A stretch of DNA of 64,000 nt from Chryseobacterium culicis (lineage in GTDB: Bacteria; Bacteroidota; Bacteroidia; Flavobacteriales; Weeksellaceae): assembly GCF_900108365.1 (NCBI RefSeq), contig NZ_FNWQ01000005.1, positions 1 through 64,000 on the forward strand. The letters are read 5' to 3'. Every line of letters starts with the position of its first letter. Position 1 is the first letter of the stretch. Position numbers and translations under genes: made by a program. The notes beneath the pieces were generated by a model. The model was not told the origin of the DNA. It searched no databases and saw only the letters and a list, made by a program, of their open reading frames with translations. Of this stretch, positions 9,517 to 16,205 are shown in pieces.

Positions 9517-10098
9517 ATGGAAAAGGCAAGTACAGGCGTTATGAAACCTACATTTTTTTCGACAAAAGAAGCGTTCAGAGAATGGCTGCAGAAGCATCAT
9601 GAAAATGAGAAAGAACTTTTAGCAGGGTTCTACAAAACCGGTAGTGGAAAGCCTTCTATGAGCTGGTCTGAATCTGTAGATCAGGCTTTGTGCTTTGGCT
9701 GGATAGACGGGGTAAGAAGATCAATAGATCATGAAAGTTATTCTATACGCTTTACTCCAAGAAAACCCTCCAGTATCTGGAGCAATATCAATATAAAAAA
9801 GGTTGAAGAGCTGACCAGAGCAGGATTGATGACCTCAGCGGGTCAAAAAGCATTTGAGCTCAGAAAAGAAGATAAATCGGGAATTTATTCCCATGAAAAA
9901 GAGGCTATTTTTCTTGATCAGGCTTATCAAAAGCAGTTTATGAACGATCCGGCTGCCTGGGATTTTTTTGAAAGCCAGGCGCCATCCTATAAAAAGGTGG
10001 TCATTCACTGGATTATGAGTGCTAAACAGGAAAAAACGAGACTTTCCCGTCTTGGAAAGGTCATAGATATAAGTAAACAATCAAAAAGATTAGAATAA
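9517..10098 (+). CDS. YdeI/OmpD-associated family protein
   Basis: Protein of 193 residues. It contains the family core FFSTKEAFREWLQKHH, then WSESVDQALCFGWIDG and RFTPRKPSSIWS, and a lysine-rich C-terminus. Relatives are annotated as YdeI/OmpD-associated or bacteriocin-protection proteins; the biochemical role is unknown. No signal peptide is seen, so it is probably cytoplasmic. An internal Met at residue 9 is an alternative start that agrees better with the family's usual N-terminus. The Imm22-type gene follows after 11 bp, suggesting co-transcription. Confidence 0.8.
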   Translation: MEKASTGVMKPTFFSTKEAFREWLQKHHENEKELLAGFYKTGSGKPSMSWSESVDQALCFGWIDGVRRSIDHESYSIRFTPRKPSSIWSNINIKKVEELTRAGLMTSAGQKAFELRKEDKSGIYSHEKEAIFLDQAYQKQFMNDPAAWDFFESQAPSYKKVVIHWIMSAKQEKTRLSRLGKVIDISKQSKRLE

Positions 10099-10109
10099 AA
10101 AACAGTATT

Positions 10110-10508
10110 ATGGATAAAGAAATTTCACATTTCTGGTTAGGATATTTCAAGAATGAAGAAGATTTTTACAGTTTCGTAGAAGAGGACGAAAATTATTATA
10201 TAGAGGAAGAAACTGATGACCAGTATGTTTCCAAGTTTGCAGAATCTCAGAATATCAAATGGTTTGATGATGATTTTATCGAATATGGCTTCGAGGATGA
10301 GAACCTCAGCCTTTATGACAAGTTTGCAGAATATTCTTATGCTGACCAATGGATTCCGATTCTGGAAAACAAACTGAATGAACTAAGCCTGGACACTCCC
10401 GTCAATGCTATCATTTTTGCAACAAGGTTTGTGATTCCCAACCCTGTTTCCGTAGAAAATGATGATTTTTCACTGCATTATGTGGGGGAAATAGAGTATG
10501 ATATCTGA
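10110..10508 (+). CDS. Imm22-type immunity protein (DUF4284-like)
   Basis: Very acidic protein of 132 residues. It begins HFWLGYFKNEEDFYSFVEED, followed by a DDDFIEYGFEDE stretch and a C-terminal FVIPNPVSVENDDFSLHYVGE. This matches the pattern I know for Imm22, predicted immunity proteins of polymorphic toxin systems. No nearby ORF looks like a toxin, so it would be an orphan immunity gene. It follows the YdeI-like gene by 11 bp and ends at a strong terminator. The family call is from memory of the motif pattern. Confidence 0.6.
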   Translation: MDKEISHFWLGYFKNEEDFYSFVEEDENYYIEEETDDQYVSKFAESQNIKWFDDDFIEYGFEDENLSLYDKFAEYSYADQWIPILENKLNELSLDTPVNAIIFATRFVIPNPVSVENDDFSLHYVGEIEYDI

Positions 10509-10528
10509 GATTATTAAACAGAAATACA

Positions 10529-10562
10529 AAAGCTTCCGCCCCAAAGGGCGGAAGCTTTTTAT
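10529..10562. terminator. Bidirectional intrinsic terminator between imm22-like gene and polA
   Basis: A perfect 13-bp stem (AAAGCTTCCGCCC, 10529-10541, with its complement 10546-10558) has a four-base loop and A/T runs on both flanks. It serves the plus-strand gene and the convergent polA. Confidence 0.9.
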
Positions 10563-10586
10563 ATGGTTAAGGATAATTCCTATTTA

Positions 10587-13421
10587 TTAATGCGCTTCCA
10601 GCCAGTTATTCCCTACTCCAATCTCTACCAATAACGGAACCTGTGTCTTTAAGGCACTTTCCATTTCAGTTTTGATCAGTTTTGAAGCGGCATCAATCTC
10701 ATCTACCGGAGATTCGAATATTAATTCGTCATGTACCTGAAGCAGCATTTTTGTTGTAAGATTCTGCTCTTCCAGCTCTCTGTCTATTTTGATCATGGCT
10801 AGTTTTACAACATCTGCGGCACTTCCCTGGACAGGAGCATTCACAGCATTTCTTTCCGCATGACCTCTCACTACAAAATTATTGGAATTGATATCTTTTA
10901 AATGACGTTTTCTTCCTAAAATAGTTTCTACATACCCTAACTGGCGTGCTTTGTTCACCTGTTCTGCCATGTATTCTTTCAGTTTCGGATAGGTCTCGAA
11001 ATAGGCTTCAATCATCTGTTTTGCTTCTGTACGGGACAATCCGGTTTGTTCTGCCAAAGCAAAAGCTCCCTGTCCATAGATAATCCCGAAGTTTACGGTT
11101 TTAGCCTGGCTTCTCTGGGTTTTGGAAACTTCATCCAAAGGAATTTTAAAGAGTTTTGCGGCTGTGGAAGCGTGGATATCTTCTCCATCCTGGAAAGCTT
11201 TGATCATATTATCTTCTCCCGAAATTTCAGCAATCAAACGAAGCTCAATCTGTGAGTAATCGGCTGAAATAATCTTCTTTCCTTCTCCGGAAACAAAGGC
11301 TCCACGAATCTGCTGTCCTCTTACCGTCCGGATCGGAATATTCTGAAGGTTCGGATTTACACTTGCCAAACGGCCTGTAGCGGCTGTGGTCTGTGAAAAA
11401 TTAGTATGTACCCTGTTATCTTTTTTCTCAATCTGTGAAGGCAAAGCATCCACATAGGTTGATTTTAACTTCTGATAAGTTCTGTATTCAAGAATATGTT
11501 TGATAATCTCGTGTTTTGAACTAAGCTTTTGAAGAACATCTTCCGAGGTTGCATATTGTCCGGTCTTGGTTTTCTTGGCTTTGGGATCCAGCTGCATTTT
11601 TTCGAACAGAATTTCTCCCAGCTGTTTTGGTGAATTCATATTAAATTCTTCTTCTGACAGCTCAAAAATCTTAGCTTCTAACTGCCTAAGATCATTTTCA
11701 AGATCAACACTTTCCTGAGCCAGCCACTTTTCATCAAGAGAAATTCCCGAAAGCTCCATTTTAGCCAGTACTTCCATCAGAGGCATCTCTATATTGTAGA
11801 AAAGCTCTTCCAGATTTTCCTTTTTCAGCTGGGGTGCAAAAAGCTCATACAGCTGGAAAGTTATATCTGCATCTTCAGCAGCGTAATCGGTCTGTGTTCT
11901 CAGATCTGCATCTCTGAAGCTCCCCTGTTTCTTACCTTTCTTACCGATAATGGTTTCAATAGATACCGGTTTGTAATTCAGATATACTTCTGAAAGGTAA
12001 TCCATCCCGTGTCTTCCATCCGGATTAAGGAGGTAGTGGGCAATCATGGTATCAAACATAGCACCTTTAACGGTGATATCGTACTGTTTTAAGACTTTAT
12101 AATCAAATTTAAGATTGTGAGCAACTTTCAGCAGATCCTCTTTTTCAAAGAATGGCCTGAAAATTTCTAATGTCTGCAACACTTCTTCCCTGTTTTCTGA
12201 GAGAGGAATATAATAGGCAAGTCCTTTTTTATAGGAAAAACTCATTCCTACCAGCTCTGCTTCCAGCTCGTTTAACGAGGTGGTTTCCGTATCAAAACAA
12301 ACCACTTTTTGCTGTAACAGATTATCCACAAGTTTTTTCTGAGCTTTCGGATTATCTATAAACTGATAAAGATGATCATTTTGTTCAATAGTAGATTTGG
12401 TAGAAGTAGCCTGATCCAGTTCTTCAAAGTTAGCAAAAAGATCAAGCTGCATGACCTGTCCTTTTACTTCAGTTCCGCCAGGAGTCTGCTTTACTTCTAC
12501 TTCACTTACAACTACGGTTTCTGTGGCTGCAGGAGCAAAAGCTCTGTAAAGGTTTTCGTATAGTCTTCTGAATTCTATTTCGTCAAAGACTTCTTTTACT
12601 TTTTCAAAATCAGGAGTTTCAAGATCATATTGTTCCTGATGGAATTCTACAGGAGCATCGCAGATAATGGTCGCCAGTTTTTTGGACAAAATACCACGTT
12701 CTGCAGAAGCTTCTACTTTTTCTTTCAGTTTTCCTTTCAGCTGATCTGTATTCGCCAGCAGGTTTTCAATGCTTCCGAATTCTTTAAGGAATTTCATAGC
12801 CGTTTTTTCTCCTACGCCTTCCAATCCTGGAATATTATCTACGGCATCGCCCATCATCGCAAGAAAATCAATGACCTGTTTTGGATCTTCGATCTCGTAT
12901 TTTGCTTTTACTTCATCTACTCCCAGAATTTCTACATCACCACCTTTTAAGCCTGGTTTATAAATTTTAATTTTATCTGTAACCAGCTGTGCAAAATCCT
13001 TATCCGGTGTTACCATGAAGGTGGTATAGCCTTCCTTTTCGGCTTTACACGCGATGGTTCCTATTACATCATCGGCTTCATATCCTTCTACTCCCAGACG
13101 TGGAATATGCATGGCTTCAAGAATTCTGTGTATGTATGGAATCGCAATTTTAATGGCCTCGGGAGTTTCACTTCTGTTGGCTTTATATTCTGAAAAATCA
13201 TCAGTTCTTACACTGGCCTGTCCTACATCAAAAACTACTGCCAGGTGGGTAGGTTTTTCTCTTCTTATCAGCTCAATCAAAGAATTGGTAAAACCGAAAA
13301 TGGCAGAAGTATCCTGTCCTTTGCTGGTAAGTCTGGGATTCCTGATTAATGCGTAATATCCTCTGAAAATCATCGCATAGGCATCGATGAGAAACAGCCT
13401 TTTATCTGTTGTTGCGTCCAT
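10587..13421 (-). CDS. polA: DNA polymerase I
   Basis: Full-length family A polymerase of 944 residues. It has an N-terminal 5' nuclease domain (LIDAYAMIFRGYYAL, GVEGYEADDVIG, MMGDAVDNIPG), a proofreading 3'-5' exonuclease with all three acidic motifs (DTET; HNLKFDYK; DYAAEDAD), and a polymerase domain with motif A DYSQIELR (near residue 720), motif B KTVNFGIIYG and motif C QVHDELIFE. All catalytic residues look intact, so it should have polymerase, proofreading and nick-translation activity for Okazaki-fragment processing and repair. I start at the ATG at 13421 (MDATTDKR); the longer frame starts at TTG. Confidence 0.97.
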   Translation of the reverse strand: MDATTDKRLFLIDAYAMIFRGYYALIRNPRLTSKGQDTSAIFGFTNSLIELIRREKPTHLAVVFDVGQASVRTDDFSEYKANRSETPEAIKIAIPYIHRILEAMHIPRLGVEGYEADDVIGTIACKAEKEGYTTFMVTPDKDFAQLVTDKIKIYKPGLKGGDVEILGVDEVKAKYEIEDPKQVIDFLAMMGDAVDNIPGLEGVGEKTAMKFLKEFGSIENLLANTDQLKGKLKEKVEASAERGILSKKLATIICDAPVEFHQEQYDLETPDFEKVKEVFDEIEFRRLYENLYRAFAPAATETVVVSEVEVKQTPGGTEVKGQVMQLDLFANFEELDQATSTKSTIEQNDHLYQFIDNPKAQKKLVDNLLQQKVVCFDTETTSLNELEAELVGMSFSYKKGLAYYIPLSENREEVLQTLEIFRPFFEKEDLLKVAHNLKFDYKVLKQYDITVKGAMFDTMIAHYLLNPDGRHGMDYLSEVYLNYKPVSIETIIGKKGKKQGSFRDADLRTQTDYAAEDADITFQLYELFAPQLKKENLEELFYNIEMPLMEVLAKMELSGISLDEKWLAQESVDLENDLRQLEAKIFELSEEEFNMNSPKQLGEILFEKMQLDPKAKKTKTGQYATSEDVLQKLSSKHEIIKHILEYRTYQKLKSTYVDALPSQIEKKDNRVHTNFSQTTAATGRLASVNPNLQNIPIRTVRGQQIRGAFVSGEGKKIISADYSQIELRLIAEISGEDNMIKAFQDGEDIHASTAAKLFKIPLDEVSKTQRSQAKTVNFGIIYGQGAFALAEQTGLSRTEAKQMIEAYFETYPKLKEYMAEQVNKARQLGYVETILGRKRHLKDINSNNFVVRGHAERNAVNAPVQGSAADVVKLAMIKIDRELEEQNLTTKMLLQVHDELIFESPVDEIDAASKLIKTEMESALKTQVPLLVEIGVGNNWLEAH

Positions 13422-13644
13422 ATTTTGAATAATGAACAAATATATGAAAATAGGAGTAAAAGTTGGCAGTTTGGGGAAGGGTTTTGGCTAGCGGAATGCG
13501 GGGTGCCAGTTCGGGGATTTGGAAGGTGGAGATGTGATACGAGTTATATAAAGGCGAGATTTCGGGATGTGGAAGTACGCTCTAAGATCCGGTGTACAGA
13601 AGAAGGAAACCTTTTTTCTTTGGTGTTCTAAGTACTAATTTTTT

Positions 13645-13677
13645 GAAAAAAAACAGCATACCCAGGGTACGCTGTTC
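13645..13677 (-). terminator. Terminator of first tssD gene
   Basis: On the minus strand a 12-bp imperfect stem (13665-13676 with 13652-13663, AACAGCGTACCC / GGGTATGCTGTT) is followed by a T run. The 13440-13640 interval beside it is unusually purine-rich on the plus strand but holds no gene I can support. Confidence 0.8.
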
Positions 13678-13701
13678 CTTTTTTTATGTAAGCTTATGGA
13701 A

Positions 13702-14115
13702 TTATTTACCTACTGAAGGCCATAGACCTGCGAACTGAGAATTACCGTAGTCGATGGTTTCTGCACTTACCACGAAGCTGATCAGCATACTGTTGCTGTC
13801 TATTGCATCGAAGTCTACTTCGTGCTGGATCACGTATCCGTTCTCCCATTTCAAAGTAATCAGCGTACCTTCCTCGTGAGACTTGTTGAAAGTGATTTCT
13901 CCTACTGTTGGCTTGTATTTACCGTTTAACAAGCTTTCAAGGATGTCTGACTTTTCAGTAGCTTCTACTGTAACCTTGATTAATGCGTTAGAAGGATCTG
14001 ATGCTACACGTCCTGAAACGTCTGTAGATCTTGATACGCTGTAGTTCATTTTTAACAGCTTCTGTCCTTCACCGTTGTTGAATTTTAAGATTCCTCTTGA
14101 GTTTCTTTCTGCCAT
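13702..14115 (-). CDS. tssD: T6SS tube protein TssD (Hcp), copy 1
   Basis: Hcp-like tube protein of 137 residues, of the Bacteroidota T6SS-iii TssD family. It begins MAERNSRGILKFNNGEGQKL, has no signal peptide, and the beta-rich sequence ends FAGLWPSVGK. TssD hexamers stack into the inner tube of the contractile apparatus and are expelled on firing. Copy 2 (14515-14928) differs at only two residues near the C-terminus (A/T and V/A). The gene is a single-gene unit with its own -7 box, upstream operator-like motif and terminator, consistent with the need for very high expression of tube subunits. Confidence 0.92.
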   Translation of the reverse strand: MAERNSRGILKFNNGEGQKLLKMNYSVSRSTDVSGRVASDPSNALIKVTVEATEKSDILESLLNGKYKPTVGEITFNKSHEEGTLITLKWENGYVIQHEVDFDAIDSNSMLISFVVSAETIDYGNSQFAGLWPSVGK

Positions 14116-14166
14116 GATGGTAAATTTTAATCGTTAGTAATAAATTGTAATTCAATAATTATATAA

Positions 14167-14174
14167 CAAAGATA
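14167..14174 (-). promoter_or_regulatory. -7 box of tssD copy 1
   Basis: TATCTTTG on the minus strand, 52 bp upstream of the start codon. Equivalent boxes lie at matching distances upstream of copies 2 and 3. Confidence 0.65.
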
Positions 14175-14226
14175 ATTCTGTTAATTTTCAAAAAAAAGCA
14201 TTTGAATGGAAATCTGAAAAAGTGTA

Positions 14227-14259
14227 GTAGTTCTACGATTTCATGTCGTAATTCTACGA
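14227..14259 (-). promoter_or_regulatory. Conserved operator-like direct repeat upstream of tssD copy 1
   Basis: Two 12-bp repeats, GTAGTTCTACGA (14227-14238) and GTAATTCTACGA (14248-14259), have starts exactly 21 bp apart (two helical turns). Each half is an imperfect palindrome, and the middle forms TACGA-N7-TCGTA. The motif sits 53 bp upstream of the -7 box, a position suited to an activator. It recurs upstream of the other two tssD genes and I did not find it elsewhere in the window. Confidence 0.6.
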
Positions 14260-14437
14260 TAAAAGATTTAAAACAAAGATATAACACATTATAAACAAAC
14301 ATCTTAAACTCTTTTATGAATTCATAAAATTCCTCTTTTTATTACACTGAAAAGAGAAATAATATCTTAAAAGGTATAATAAAAGGAAGTAAAAAGCCTG
14401 CAGTTTTCATCAGCTTCATGGTGCAGGTTGAGATGAT

Positions 14438-14480
14438 ATAAAAAACAGAACAGTATACCCGGATGGGTGTACTGTTCTGT
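14438..14480 (-). terminator. Terminator of second tssD gene
   Basis: A 16-bp stem (14445-14460 with 14465-14480, one G-U pair) has a four-base loop and a minus-strand T run. The rest of 14116-14514 holds the copy 1 promoter region and no gene. Confidence 0.85.
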
Positions 14481-14514
14481 ACCAATTTTATTTTTACTAA
14501 GATGATGAATAGGC

Positions 14515-14928
14515 TTATTTACCTGCTGAAGGCCATAGACCTGTGAACTGAGAATTACCGTAGTCGATGGTTTCTGCACTTACCACGAAGCTGATCAGCA
14601 TACTGTTGCTGTCTATTGCATCGAAGTCTACTTCGTGCTGAATTACATATCCGTTCTCCCATTTCAAAGTAATCAGCGTACCTTCCTCGTGAGACTTGTT
14701 GAAAGTGATTTCTCCTACTGTTGGCTTGTATTTACCGTTTAACAAGCTTTCAAGGATGTCTGACTTTTCAGTAGCTTCTACTGTTACTTTGATCAATGCG
14801 TTAGAAGGATCTGATGCTACACGTCCTGAAACGTCTGTAGATCTTGATACGCTGTAATTCATTTTTAACAGCTTCTGTCCTTCACCATTGTTGAATTTTA
14901 AGATTCCTCTTGAATTTCTTTCTGCCAT
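14515..14928 (-). CDS. tssD: T6SS tube protein TssD (Hcp), copy 2
   Basis: Protein of 137 residues, nearly identical to copy 1 in both protein and DNA, ending FTGLWPSAGK. The few DNA differences are mostly silent (for example ATTACATATCC for ATCACGTATCC), which indicates a recent duplication or ongoing gene conversion. It has its own -7 box, upstream repeat motif and terminator, so it is independently transcribed. The role is as for copy 1: the T6SS inner tube. Two C-terminal residues differ, so specialisation is possible but a dosage role is simpler. Confidence 0.92.
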   Translation of the reverse strand: MAERNSRGILKFNNGEGQKLLKMNYSVSRSTDVSGRVASDPSNALIKVTVEATEKSDILESLLNGKYKPTVGEITFNKSHEEGTLITLKWENGYVIQHEVDFDAIDSNSMLISFVVSAETIDYGNSQFTGLWPSAGK

Positions 14929-14976
14929 GATTGTAAATTTTGATCGTTAATATTTTGTGATTCAGTGATTGTTTAG

Positions 14977-14984
14977 CAAAGATA
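14977..14984 (-). promoter_or_regulatory. -7 box of tssD copy 2
   Basis: TATCTTTG on the minus strand, 49 bp upstream of the start codon, in the same layout as copy 1. Confidence 0.65.
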
Positions 14985-15036
14985 GAAGCTCTTAACTGCT
15001 AAAAAAAGCTTTTGAATAGAAATCTGAAAAATTGTA

Positions 15037-15069
15037 GTAGTTCTACGATTTCTTGTCGTAATTCTACGA
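15037..15069 (-). promoter_or_regulatory. Conserved operator-like direct repeat upstream of tssD copy 2
   Basis: GTAGTTCTACGA (15037-15048) and GTAATTCTACGA (15058-15069), 21 bp start to start, lie at the same distance from the -7 box as upstream of copy 1. Confidence 0.6.
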
Positions 15070-15223
15070 CAATGGATTTAACAACCTCATTTAACACATG
15101 ACCAGTAAAGGGTTTTAACTTTCTGAAAAAGAATACTAAAAACCCTGTTTTTACACTTTAATGAGAAATAGTAAGCTTTCTTTAGTATAAAATCAGCATG
15201 ATTTTAAGAGCGATCTTATTCAT

Positions 15224-15252
15224 AAAAAAACAACCAGTCGAAAAACTGGCTG
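15224..15252 (-). terminator. Terminator of the lytic transglycosylase gene
   Basis: Stem CAGCCAG/CTGGTTG (15246-15252 with 15231-15237, one G-U) is followed on the minus strand by a seven-T run. It probably ends the tssH-transglycosylase transcript. Confidence 0.75.
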
Positions 15253-15277
15253 CTTTTTATTTTAATCTGATATACAT

Positions 15278-16147
15278 TTACTGTTGTTGGGTATTTGCTC
15301 CTTCTTTTATAGAGCGAACCAATATTTTATTTTTTCTAAGAAGAAAATCAGGCATCAGATCAACGGGGAGATAGAATGGGCTTTCTCCTTTTTTCTGTAA
15401 TTCATCCATGATCCCGGGGTTCCAGGCAAGTAATTTCTCTACGTCTATATTGAGCTCGTCTGCCACCACTTTCAGGTTGAAACCTGCATTGATCTCTGTT
15501 TCAGAAAGTGCAGCCTCGGCTGTTTTCCGGTTTCCGTCCTCAAAGAACACTTTATTGATTCTTGAAGAATTATAGTTGTTTAATACGCTCTGCAACTCAC
15601 CTGTAGCGTAACATGCGTTCAGATATTTCTTAACATGATTGATTGTTTCTCCCGGAAGATATTTATAAAACTCGTGATACTGAGAAGATCCTGCAGCTTC
15701 CATTGCTTTTGCAATGTTTCCTTCACCGCAGTTATAGGCAGCTACAACAGTCACCCAATTATTGTATTTTTTATAGAGGTTGCTTAAAGAAATTGCTGCG
15801 GTCTTTGTACTCTTATAAATATCTGTTCTTCCCTGTTCTGTAAGCCCGTATTGGTTGGCATGTGATGTCATAAACTGCCAGATTCCCACTGCGCCTGCTC
15901 CTGACGTTATATTTCTGTCAAAATGAGATTCTATCAGAGCCAGGTTTCTCAAATGTTTAGGAAGCCCTTTCTGAAGAAGCAGCTGTTCTATGAACTCTAC
16001 CAGATCTTTATTGGCATTAATGATTCCTTTGTATTTTTTTACACTGCTTTCTGAGGTATCGGAAGCAGCAAGAAACTGTCCGTTGATCAAAATAACGGAT
16101 CCAAATAATAGAAAACCTGTAACGATATTTCTGACAATTGTTTTCAT
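15278..16147 (-). CDS. MltD-like lytic transglycosylase (SLT domain)
   Basis: Protein of 289 residues with an N-terminal signal peptide. It has a GH23/SLT domain: catalytic Glu73 in LIESHFD, then GAVGIWQFM and VVAAYNCGEGNI. The last about 80 residues contain a LysM-like stretch (NLKVVADELNIDVEKLLAWNP). It should cleave peptidoglycan glycan strands in the periplasm. It lies 58 bp downstream of tssH on the same strand inside the T6SS locus. I infer a role in local cell-wall opening for apparatus assembly, or as general wall turnover. The start is the ATG at 16147; the longer frame begins at TTG. Confidence 0.85.
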   Translation of the reverse strand: MKTIVRNIVTGFLLFGSVILINGQFLAASDTSESSVKKYKGIINANKDLVEFIEQLLLQKGLPKHLRNLALIESHFDRNITSGAGAVGIWQFMTSHANQYGLTEQGRTDIYKSTKTAAISLSNLYKKYNNWVTVVAAYNCGEGNIAKAMEAAGSSQYHEFYKYLPGETINHVKKYLNACYATGELQSVLNNYNSSRINKVFFEDGNRKTAEAALSETEINAGFNLKVVADELNIDVEKLLAWNPGIMDELQKKGESPFYLPVDLMPDFLLRKNKILVRSIKEGANTQQQ

Positions 16148-16205
16148 TTTTATTGTATTTGTGAGCAAAAAGACCCCTTTACAAATCTGCCTTTTTGCTT
16201 CATCA

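Noticed and set aside
13425..13631. 68-residue plus-strand ORF between polA and tssD
   Set aside because: Begins inside the polA 5' region, has no recognisable features and no promoter; composition looks like purine-rich non-coding DNA.
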